5,397 bases of DNA, taken from positions 1-5,397 of the forward strand of contig JALQWO010000116.1 in the NCBI GenBank assembly GCA_023258655.1, in the 5' to 3' direction. The notes under the pieces were generated by a model, which saw only the letters and a list, made by a program, of their open reading frames with translations, did not search any database and was not told where the DNA came from. Positions 1 to 5,397 of the stretch are shown here, one piece after another; the first letter of the stretch is position 1; each line of letters opens with the position of its first letter. The DNA is from Bacteroidia bacterium. GTDB lineage: Bacteria; Bacteroidota; Bacteroidia; NS11-12g; UBA955. A program made the position numbers and the translations under genes.

Positions 1-1
1 G

Positions 2-349
2 CATGATTTGGAATTCGCGTTGAAATTGGTAAAACAAACCAAAAGCAATACCATCGTATTGGTAAAAAACCAACAATTGCTGGCCAGTGGAACGGGACAA
101 ACCAGTCGCGTAGACGCCCTGCAACAAGCCATTGAAAAGGCCAACCGATTTGGATTCGAATTGGAGGGTGCTGTCATGGCGAGCGATGCCTTCTTCCCAT
201 TCCCGGATTGCGTGGAGATTGCCGACAAATCCGGCATCACTGCGGTTGTGCAACCTGGCGGCAGCATCAAAGACCAATTGTCTATCGATTACTGCAATGC
301 CAATGGCATGACCATGTTGACCACAGGGGTTCGTCATTTCAAGCACTAA
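2..349 (+). CDS. purH: PurH C-terminal fragment (AICAR transformylase / IMP cyclohydrolase), 5' end outside window
   Basis: This is the last 115 residues of the bifunctional cytosolic enzyme that performs the final two steps of purine synthesis: formylation of AICAR with 10-formyl-tetrahydrofolate, then ring closure to IMP. The reading frame is open from base 2, so the TTG at 8 is an internal leucine and not a start. The retained part belongs to the transformylase domain. Family motifs visible are KSNTIVLVK, the GTGQTSRVDA segment, the ASDAFFPFPD motif and the C-terminal TTGVRHFKH, which matches the usual RHFxH ending. The whole protein is normally a little over 500 residues, so about four fifths lies upstream. 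It ends in TAA, 47 bases before pyrD on the same strand. Nothing suggests damage; truncation is due only to the window edge. Confidence 0.96.
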   Translation, partial: HDLEFALKLVKQTKSNTIVLVKNQQLLASGTGQTSRVDALQQAIEKANRFGFELEGAVMASDAFFPFPDCVEIADKSGITAVVQPGGSIKDQLSIDYCNANGMTMLTTGVRHFKH

Positions 350-354
350 TCCAA

Positions 355-374
355 CGTTTTTGGCCCCGTTTTTG
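355..374 (+). repeat. Direct repeat in the purH-pyrD spacer
   Basis: The 47-base spacer contains CGTTTTTG twice, at 355-362 and 367-374, offset by exactly 12 bases. The T-rich copies resemble the TTTG element of Bacteroidota promoters, but no good TAnnTTTG -7 box follows at the right distance, so a promoter is not claimed. A weak TTGGC/GCCAA pairing (360-364 with 382-386) has a 17-base loop and no trailing T-run, so it is not a terminator. The repeat is certain as sequence; its function is unknown. Confidence 0.3.
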
Positions 375-396
375 TCTATAAGCCAAGCAACAATCC

Positions 397-1407
397 ATGT
401 ATAACCTACTCAAATCTTTACTTTTTTTATTGCCCCCTGAAGTCGCCCACGAATTTGCCTTGAAAAGTTTGCGAATTGTTTTGCGCACTCCCATCTTGGG
501 CAGTTGGGTAAGACAGAGTTTTCAACCGGTGAACGCAAAACCTGTGGTAGTAGCAGGCATCACATTTCCCAATGCAGTGGGATTGGCTGCAGGATTTGAC
601 AAAAATGCCAAGTGGCTTCATTTGTTGAAGGATTTGGGCTTTGGCCATGTGGAAATCGGCACGGTAACACCCCTACCTCAGCCCGGAAATCCAGCCCCAC
701 GCTTGTTTCGCTTACCCCAAGACTATGCATTAATCAACCGCATGGGTTTCAACAACGATGGGATTGAAGCGGTGGTGGAGCGACTGAAAAACCGACCTGC
801 GGGATTGGTGGTTGGTGGAAACATTGGCAAGAACAAGATAACACCCAACGAACAAGCAGCCCAAGATTATACCAAGGCATTTGAGGCCATTTACGACCAC
901 GTGGATTACATCGTGGTGAATATTTCCTCTCCCAACACCCCTGGATTGCGGGACTTACAAGAAGATGAGTTCATTTCCGATTTGTTTGAAAAATTGCAAA
1001 CCCTGCGTGCCGAACGCCGTATTTGGAAACCCATCTTTCTGAAAATCGCCCCGGATTTCCAACAGTCACAAATTCACGAGCTCATTCAAACCATTCGTCG
1101 TGCAAAAGTGGACGGTGTCATCGCCACGAATACCACCATCGATCGCAGCAATCTGAACACCTCAAAATCAAAAATTGAAAAGATTGGCGCTGGCGGATTG
1201 AGTGGCAGACCGGTTTACGAGGCCTCCAACACCATTTTGGGATTCTTGGCCATGGAATTGGGTGGTGAATTTCCTTTGATTGGCGTAGGTGGTGTATTCA
1301 CCAAAGAAGACTTCGATGGTAAAGTTTCTAGGGGTGCGAGTCTCGTACAAGTGTACACGGGATTCATCTACATGGGTCCGCGGATTGTTCGAAAAATCCT
1401 ATCTTAG
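397..1407 (+). CDS. pyrD: Dihydroorotate dehydrogenase (quinone), class 2
   Basis: Oxidises dihydroorotate to orotate, the fourth step of UMP synthesis, passing electrons through FMN to the respiratory quinone pool at the inner face of the cytoplasmic membrane. The 336-residue product has the usual class 2 length. The N-terminal segment (about residues 1-40, MYNLLKSLLFLLPPEVAHEF) is the amphipathic membrane/quinone extension that marks class 2 and supports the ATG at 397. FMN and substrate motifs follow in order: GLAAGFDKNA (62-71), NRMGFNN (114-120), NISSPNTPGLR (175-185) with catalytic-base Ser178, KIAPD (216-220), ATNTT (243-247), GGLSGRP (266-272), IGVGG (295-299) and YTGF (320-323). By comparison with E. 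coli PyrD, all expected FMN and orotate ligands appear present. No Shine-Dalgarno sequence is visible. It lies 47 bases after purH and 6 bases before the nuclease gene, so co-transcription with the latter is likely. Confidence 0.97.
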   Translation: MYNLLKSLLFLLPPEVAHEFALKSLRIVLRTPILGSWVRQSFQPVNAKPVVVAGITFPNAVGLAAGFDKNAKWLHLLKDLGFGHVEIGTVTPLPQPGNPAPRLFRLPQDYALINRMGFNNDGIEAVVERLKNRPAGLVVGGNIGKNKITPNEQAAQDYTKAFEAIYDHVDYIVVNISSPNTPGLRDLQEDEFISDLFEKLQTLRAERRIWKPIFLKIAPDFQQSQIHELIQTIRRAKVDGVIATNTTIDRSNLNTSKSKIEKIGAGGLSGRPVYEASNTILGFLAMELGGEFPLIGVGGVFTKEDFDGKVSRGASLVQVYTGFIYMGPRIVRKILS

Positions 1408-1413
1408 CGGGGC

Positions 1414-2277
1414 ATGAGGCCCAATAAAAAACGCCATTTATTCTATTTTCTTTCCGATTTTTTCTCCGATTTTCTCTCTGATTTTTTCTCGGAAGTATCA
1501 GGCAAAGCCAAAGGTTTGAGCAATTTGATGCCTATGATGTTAGCGACAGGACTGATGGTATTTCTGCCCGGGTTTCGCACGAGCAATGAGTCCACCCAGT
1601 GGGCATGGCCCACCCTGAATTCCGGCGAAAAAATCACCAAACACATGGCCTACACGGTATCATACAACCATAAGCACATGCAGGCCAACTGGGTGGCTTA
1701 CGAACTCACTATGGCGCATACTATGGGGGCGGCGGAGCGCGAGAGCCGCTTCGTGATAGACCCCATCATTTCCCCGCACACTGCCAGAACCGAAGATTAT
1801 ACCAAATCGGGGTTTGATCGCGGCCATCTCGCGCCCGCCGCCGACATGAAATATTCCGAACAAGCCATGAAGGAGTCCTTTTACACCAGCAACATATCAC
1901 CGCAACGCCCCGGTTTAAATCGCGGTATATGGAAACAGTTGGAAGAGAAAATACGAGACTGGGCGCCCGCAAACCGACCTTTGTTTATCGCAACAGGGCC
2001 TGTCCTCAATGAACCACTGGAACAGTTCATTGGATACTACAACCGCATTTCTGTCCCCAAACGCTTTTTCAAAGTCATCCTAGACACCGCCCAGCCCGCG
2101 CGTGCCATAGGATTTGTTTTTCCAAACACAGGATCTGCCCTACCGCTCTCCTCTTTTGCGTTGAGCGTAGATGCCGTGGAACAAATTACCGGTCGCGACT
2201 TTTTCCCAAACTTACCCGATATCCATGAAGCATCGGTTGAAAAAAGTTGGGTACCGAAACGTTGGGATTTAGACTAA
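1414..2277 (+). CDS. DNA/RNA non-specific endonuclease, NUC1/EndoG (beta-beta-alpha metal) family, probably exported
   Basis: A 287-residue sugar-non-specific nuclease of the Serratia nuclease/EndoG family (Endonuclease_NS), which cuts DNA and RNA with Mg2+. The catalytic DRGH motif is at 135-138 with general base His138. Asn169 lies 31 residues further on and is the likely Mg2+ ligand, and Glu177 follows 8 residues later, matching the Asn119/Glu127 spacing in Serratia nuclease. Supporting family features are WVAYELT (93-99), SFYTSNISPQ (155-164), the NRGIWKQLEE helix and FIATGPV (191-197). The N terminus is odd: a basic start, then a Phe-rich run with SDFF/SDFL repeated every four residues (14-27), then K31/K33 and a hydrophobic stretch (38-54) that looks like a signal peptide or membrane anchor. 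Translation might instead begin at Met39, Met41 or Met42 (1528, 1534, 1537), leaving out the repeat. The gene starts 6 bases after pyrD, suggesting one transcript. Its role could be nutrient nucleic acid degradation or competition; that is inference. Confidence 0.93.
   Translation: MRPNKKRHLFYFLSDFFSDFLSDFFSEVSGKAKGLSNLMPMMLATGLMVFLPGFRTSNESTQWAWPTLNSGEKITKHMAYTVSYNHKHMQANWVAYELTMAHTMGAAERESRFVIDPIISPHTARTEDYTKSGFDRGHLAPAADMKYSEQAMKESFYTSNISPQRPGLNRGIWKQLEEKIRDWAPANRPLFIATGPVLNEPLEQFIGYYNRISVPKRFFKVILDTAQPARAIGFVFPNTGSALPLSSFALSVDAVEQITGRDFFPNLPDIHEASVEKSWVPKRWDLD
1450..1493 (+). repeat. 12-base tandem repeat inside the nuclease 5' region
   Basis: Three full units and a partial fourth of a 12-base element, approximately YTYTCYGATTTT, start at 1450, 1462, 1474 and 1486. 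Units one and two differ at only two positions. The unit is four codons long and encodes Ser-Asp-Phe-Phe/Leu, so gain or loss of a unit would keep the reading frame. The predicted peptide places Asp every four residues on one face of a Phe-rich helix. The strand is strongly T/C-rich here, which favours replication slippage. Confidence 0.85.
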
Positions 2278-2278
2278 T

Positions 2279-3565
2279 TCAATGTCGATTAAATTCCATC
2301 AATTGAAAACCTGACCCAAGATTTGAATCAATAATTGCCAAATACAATCCGTCTTCTATATCCAGATCAAGTACAAACGGGAATTTAGGATTAGTAACAT
2401 CGGCCAACAATTTGTTTTCAAGGGTGAGAATCCTTAATCTTTCAATGTTTGCAGGCGGCTGATTTTGCTGTAAACAAAGGATTCCATTATTCGGATTCGG
2501 ATACAACAGCGTATTGCCTTTTTCGAGATAGGCCGAAGAACTTTCCCCTATGACAGTCCGAACAACCACTTCATTGTCTAACACAACGTTGGAGCTCCAG
2601 ATAAACTGTCCATCAGATTTCACATCATCAAAGACATCCACAAAATTTGTGTACGCGGGTTTATTATTTACACCGATCACAGCATTTGAATATTCCACAG
2701 CCGCGGGCCATCCTGCGTCATTGAAGTCTTTTCCCATCCAGTTTTTCGGAATTGGCCAATGAAGCGCATAAAATTGGCTCCCATCCTTTGAATCTGCCGC
2801 AGAACACAGGTCTGAAATTCGATTTTGTCCATTTTCAGTAGGGCATGTCAAATCCGTAATCGGGGAAGTATAAAATGTCTGTGCTTTCCACGTTTTATCG
2901 GTTTTCCCAATAATATTGCCAGCCGAATTTTTAAATACAGCTACCATTCCTCCATCCCCCGGATGGTAAGCAAACCCGCCATTCAATTCAGACCCGAGTC
3001 CCAAATTCTCCTCCCAATCAACCAATAACATGGCAATCACAAAAGGTAGTTTCACCTTAAATCGAACAATACTCGAATTGAACTGCGTAAAAGGTACTTT
3101 GTCCTTACCAACCGCAATTCCATTTACATACATCTCAAAATAGTTGTCTGCAAAAACAAACGCCGTTACGACTTCCCCGTCTGAATCAATGGTGACAATA
3201 TCAGACCCATCGAGGGCCGCTAGGGCCTCTGTTGTATTTTTAAAATTATTACCATTACAAACATTGTTTAAATCAGAAGCCCATGGGAAATTCTGATTGG
3301 CAAACTGCGTTTCTGCAGGTACGGTCCACAAGAGACTATCCTTGGATTTAATCGTCCCCAAACCCGCTACACGTCCTCCGGAACAGGTTAATAAATTGGC
3401 ATTCAAAATGGAAGTCGCTTTACCCTGACTCACAGAAGCAGTTCCTTTGTATTGGGCAATTAATGTAGATGGCAAAATCGCAACGCCAATAAACAAAAGA
3501 ATAAAAAATGGACAAAATCGTAAAGAAATAACCCTTCGGAAATAGCAATGATGAGAATGCAACAT
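2279..3565 (-). CDS. Secreted protein with C-terminal type IX secretion sorting domain
   Basis: About 428 residues if translation starts at the ATG at 3565 (numbering here). Earlier in-frame ATGs at 3586 and 3604 would add 7 or 13 residues; 3565 is preferred because it gives the most typical signal peptide: RR-containing n-region, hydrophobic core FFILLFIGVAILP, then STLIAQ with cleavage near residue 38. The C-terminal ~75 residues begin with YPNPNNG (355-361) and finish with a DGLYLAIIDSNLGSGFQL strand pattern, as in T9SS type A sorting domains, so the product is predicted to cross the outer membrane and be released or surface-attached. The body has DNYFEMYVNG (140-149), DWEENLGLGSE (183-193), a NWMGKDFNDAGWPAAV segment (275-290) and FIWSSNVVLDN (321-331). 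Such Trp/Asp-rich patterns recall galactose-binding-like beta-sandwich modules; no catalytic motif is recognised. Hand-counted lines of this gene are 32-40% GC, below its neighbours. It could be co-transcribed with the small secreted gene upstream. Confidence 0.85.
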   Translation of the reverse strand: MLHSHHCYFRRVISLRFCPFFILLFIGVAILPSTLIAQYKGTASVSQGKATSILNANLLTCSGGRVAGLGTIKSKDSLLWTVPAETQFANQNFPWASDLNNVCNGNNFKNTTEALAALDGSDIVTIDSDGEVVTAFVFADNYFEMYVNGIAVGKDKVPFTQFNSSIVRFKVKLPFVIAMLLVDWEENLGLGSELNGGFAYHPGDGGMVAVFKNSAGNIIGKTDKTWKAQTFYTSPITDLTCPTENGQNRISDLCSAADSKDGSQFYALHWPIPKNWMGKDFNDAGWPAAVEYSNAVIGVNNKPAYTNFVDVFDDVKSDGQFIWSSNVVLDNEVVVRTVIGESSSAYLEKGNTLLYPNPNNGILCLQQNQPPANIERLRILTLENKLLADVTNPKFPFVLDLDIEDGLYLAIIDSNLGSGFQLMEFNRH

Positions 3566-3653
3566 AGAGATGAGACGAAAAATCATGACCTTAGGTTTAA
3601 TCATGCGCGATCGGAACAAAATAAAACCAAGAGTTAAAAGGATCCAGACAATG

Positions 3654-4223
3654 TCAAACCCCCATTGCCCAGGTTACCTCATTTACCCAAAACCCTTGTC
3701 CGTCTATCCACCACAACTGAAAACTCAAGATATATTTCAGTTTTTTGTATTTCACCGTGTACTCGTATTTGGTGATTCCATCGCCCGCAGAACTCACGGT
3801 AATTCTGGGCCGTGGAACTACTTCGGCCATTTTGAAATTGACCTTGCTTTGCTTCATTTTAAGCTGGGTTTTGAGCACCGATTTTTTGAATTGGAACTGA
3901 TATGTGAGCCAGGCCCCCTCCACCACTTGCTTCAGGGTAGCGGTATCGTGCGATCGCCATTGTTTTACAAACTCAGCTTTGGTCAAATATCCCAAGGACA
4001 TACCCGGTTTTTTCATGAGCAACCATGCAATCAACGTATCCAAGGCCTGTTCTTTGCTCGAGAAATAGAAAATGGTGGTGTCCTGGTTTTGAACTACCGG
4101 ACGGATTTGAACGGGGACAACTGCGGCTTTACTCGCAGCCAGACAAGTCCATGGATATCCCATCGCCAAGAAAAAGATAAGAATAAACCAATTTCTGACA
4201 CGACCTTTGCAAGACTTCACCAT
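3654..4223 (-). CDS. Small secreted protein of unknown family
   Basis: A 189-residue protein I do not recognise. The ATG at 4223 is chosen because it opens a normal signal peptide: basic MVKSCKGRVRNW, hydrophobic FILIFFLAMG, and a likely cleavage site near LAAS (about residue 30). Cys27 is not in a lipobox, so a lipoprotein is unlikely. The frame stays open upstream to 4394, but that extension would overlap the divergent gene and reads as low-complexity shadow; an ATG at 4241 is a possible alternative. The mature part has a predicted helix with ALDTLIAWLL, then a Lys-rich central stretch and a C-terminal half of alternating strand-like residues (KYEYTVKYKKLKYILSFQ, then WWIDGQGFWVNEVTW near 171-185). 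The ending resembles strands of NTF2-like or lumazine-binding folds, but this is only an impression. The stop lies about 90 bases upstream of the T9SS cargo start on the same strand, so an operon is plausible. Confidence 0.7.
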   Translation of the reverse strand: MVKSCKGRVRNWFILIFFLAMGYPWTCLAASKAAVVPVQIRPVVQNQDTTIFYFSSKEQALDTLIAWLLMKKPGMSLGYLTKAEFVKQWRSHDTATLKQVVEGAWLTYQFQFKKSVLKTQLKMKQSKVNFKMAEVVPRPRITVSSAGDGITKYEYTVKYKKLKYILSFQLWWIDGQGFWVNEVTWAMGV

Positions 4224-4230
4224 GGTGAAG
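4215..4230. promoter_or_regulatory. Perfect 16-base palindrome over the start codon of the small secreted gene
   Basis: CTTCACCATGGTGAAG is identical to its reverse complement. Its centre holds the minus-strand ATG (4223-4221), and its other half lies in the 32-base divergent spacer, 26 bases before the YyaL-type start at 4256. It could be the operator of a dimeric regulator acting on both genes. Alternatively, in RNA it forms a 6-bp stem with CAUG in the loop, exposing the start codon. Symmetry is seen directly; function is inferred. Part of the symmetry is coding (Met-Val-Lys), so chance cannot be excluded. Confidence 0.4.
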
Positions 4231-4238
4231 CAAAAGTA
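4231..4238 (-). promoter_or_regulatory. Possible Bacteroidota -7 box for the small secreted gene
   Basis: On the minus strand this reads TACTTTTG, an exact match to the TAnnTTTG -7 consensus of Bacteroidota primary-sigma promoters. It directly abuts the palindrome. Two weaknesses: no TTTG element sits at the expected upstream spacing (the nearest is about 11 bases away), and the implied transcript would start only a few bases before the ATG at 4223. A short AT-rich motif like this arises by chance easily. Confidence 0.2.
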
Positions 4239-4255
4239 CATCAACGCACCAAAAT

Positions 4256-5397
4256 ATGTCGCACAATCCACACCAAAACCCCAGCAACGCGCATCAAGAA
4301 CCCAACCGCTTGGTGAATGCAAGCAGTCCGTATTTGTTGCAACATGCCCACAACCCCGTGGATTGGCAGGAATGGGACGATGTTGCTTGGGCACAGGCCA
4401 AGGAAGAAAACAAATTGGTGCTGGTGAGTATCGGTTATAGCACTTGCCACTGGTGTCATGTGATGGAACACGAAAGTTTCGAAGATTTTGAAACCGCAGA
4501 AATCATGAATTTGCATTTGGTGAGCATTAAGGTAGACCGCGAGGAACGTCCCGATATCGACATGATTTACATGGATGCTTGTCAGATCATGACCGGTCGC
4601 GGCGGATGGCCATTGAATGTCATTTGCTTACCCAACAAGCAACCCATTTATGCAGGCACCTACTTTCCCAAAGCACAATGGCAGCAGATCATTTTGCAAC
4701 TGGCCGATGTCTACAAAACCGAACCCGAGAAAGCAGTGGAATATGCCCAAAGGATTCAGCATAAAATCGAGCAAATCAACCAGTGGGAGCCGGGTGAAAG
4801 TTTGCATCGCAGCGATGTTTTGGGATTGTTTGAAACATTGGCGGACACCTTGGACTGGCAAGAAGGCGGACCGAATCGGGCCCCTAAATTCCCGTTGCCG
4901 GGACAGTATGAATTCATTTTGGATCATCATTTACTCACAGAATCTGAGTCGGCCAAGGATTATCTGCACCTCAGCTTGCTGAAGATGTGTCACGGCGGAA
5001 TTTACGACGTATTGCGCGGGGGATTCTGTCGGTATAGTACGGACGCACATTGGTTTGCGCCCCATTTTGAAAAGATGTTGTACGACAATGCACAGCTCAT
5101 TTCACTATACGCCCGGGCTTATGCTTGGTCTGATGCGCCACTATACAAGCAAATTGCAGAGGAATGTTTGTCGTTCTGCAACCGCGAACTCTCTTTGGGC
5201 GATGGCATTCCCGGTTACGGGAGTGCTTTGGATGCGGACAGCGAAGGAATGGAGGGGAAATTTTATGTGTTCACCGAACAGGAATTACTGACTTTGTTAT
5301 CGGCGGAAGATTTGGCTTTGGCGAGGGTTCAATTTGGATTGAAGGAGGAGGGAAATTGGGAACACGGGTTCAATATTTTGCATCAGCCGTTGGCTCC
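4256..5397 (+). CDS. Thioredoxin-domain protein of the YyaL/SPATA20 (DUF255) family, 3' end outside window
   Basis: The first 380 residues of a protein that usually runs to roughly 650-700. The frame is open from the ATG at 4256 to the window edge, giving MSHNPHQNPSNAHQEPNRL and then the family signature SSPYLLQHAHNPVDW (23-37). The thioredoxin-like domain contains SIGYSTCHWCHVMEHESFED (58-77) with the redox pair Cys64/Cys67, followed by VDREERPDID (93-102), GGWPLNV (116-122) and YAGTYFPK (132-139). The second domain, an alpha/alpha barrel related to sugar epimerases and glycosidases, begins with APKFP (209-213), GGF-RYSTD (255-263), PHFEKMLYDNAQL (269-281) and SALDADSEG-EGKFYVFT (323-340). 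These are the conserved blocks of the family. Biochemical function is not established; a cytosolic location is inferred from the lack of a signal peptide. ATG choice is supported by the short, normal lead-in before the first conserved block. No Shine-Dalgarno sequence is seen. The promoter must lie in the 32-base spacer or inside the divergent gene. Confidence 0.95.
   Translation, partial: MSHNPHQNPSNAHQEPNRLVNASSPYLLQHAHNPVDWQEWDDVAWAQAKEENKLVLVSIGYSTCHWCHVMEHESFEDFETAEIMNLHLVSIKVDREERPDIDMIYMDACQIMTGRGGWPLNVICLPNKQPIYAGTYFPKAQWQQIILQLADVYKTEPEKAVEYAQRIQHKIEQINQWEPGESLHRSDVLGLFETLADTLDWQEGGPNRAPKFPLPGQYEFILDHHLLTESESAKDYLHLSLLKMCHGGIYDVLRGGFCRYSTDAHWFAPHFEKMLYDNAQLISLYARAYAWSDAPLYKQIAEECLSFCNRELSLGDGIPGYGSALDADSEGMEGKFYVFTEQELLTLLSAEDLALARVQFGLKEEGNWEHGFNILHQPLA

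Noticed and set aside
360..386. Possible terminator hairpin between purH and pyrD
   Set aside because: A 5-bp stem with a 17-base loop and no T-run is too weak for an intrinsic terminator.
422..428. Seven-T run in the pyrD 5' region as a slippage or frameshift site
   Set aside because: The frame is intact and the surrounding N-terminal helix is normal for class 2 enzymes; the run simply encodes hydrophobic residues.
2550..3028. Two short plus-strand open frames antisense to the T9SS cargo gene
   Set aside because: No coherent protein features; they are consistent with complementary shadows of a real coding region.
3617..3623. TATTTTG on the minus strand as a promoter for the T9SS cargo gene
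   Set aside because: It is one base short of TAnnTTTG and no TTTG element is found at suitable spacing, so it is left as a note only.
3570..4316. Long plus-strand open frame (248 codons) opposite the small secreted gene
   Set aside because: It has no recognisable motif or export signal and runs antisense across the spacer and past the YyaL-type start. The minus-strand frame has a clear signal peptide and a coherent strand pattern.
4224..4394. 5' extension of the small secreted gene to a start at 4394
   Set aside because: The added 57 residues overlap the conserved 5' region of the YyaL-type gene, place the signal peptide internally and look like shadow coding.
4579..4982. Short plus-strand open frames, and 4628-4930 on the minus strand
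   Set aside because: They lie inside the YyaL-type gene in other frames; that gene's conserved blocks explain the sequence.

Overview
The window looks like chromosomal DNA from a member of the Bacteroidota. The main evidence is a secreted protein (minus strand, stop at 2279) ending in a YPNP-type C-terminal sorting domain of the type IX secretion system (T9SS), a system essentially confined to that phylum. Shine-Dalgarno sequences are also absent upstream of the starts, as is usual there. Genus cannot be told from this sequence.

Layout. 2-349 (+): 3' end of purH (purine synthesis). 397-1407 (+): complete pyrD, the quinone-linked dihydroorotate dehydrogenase (pyrimidine synthesis). 1414-2277 (+): DNA/RNA non-specific endonuclease of the NUC1/EndoG family, only 6 bases after pyrD and carrying a 12-base tandem repeat near its 5' end. 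2279-3565 (-): T9SS-exported protein with a beta-sandwich-like body, converging on the nuclease with one base between the stop codons. 3654-4223 (-): small secreted protein of unknown family. 4256 to the window end (+): YyaL/SPATA20-type protein with an N-terminal thioredoxin-like domain (CHWC) and the start of an alpha/alpha-barrel domain, truncated by the window edge.

How the genes fit together. purH, pyrD and probably the nuclease form a co-directional run. Nucleotide synthesis genes are followed by a nuclease that could recover nucleotides from external nucleic acids, but that link is inference. The two minus-strand genes both encode exported products and may be co-transcribed. The upstream member is divergent from the YyaL-type gene across only 32 bases. 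A perfect 16-base palindrome covers the start codon of the small secreted gene in that junction and is the most interesting regulatory signal seen.

The window is gene-dense. The longest non-coding stretch is about 90 bases (3566-3653), and no gap exceeds 300 bases. I see no RNA gene, CRISPR array, insertion sequence or convincing intrinsic terminator. I found no clear evidence of a novel multi-gene system; the items worth a second look are the palindrome, the repeat-bearing nuclease and the two poorly characterised secreted proteins.
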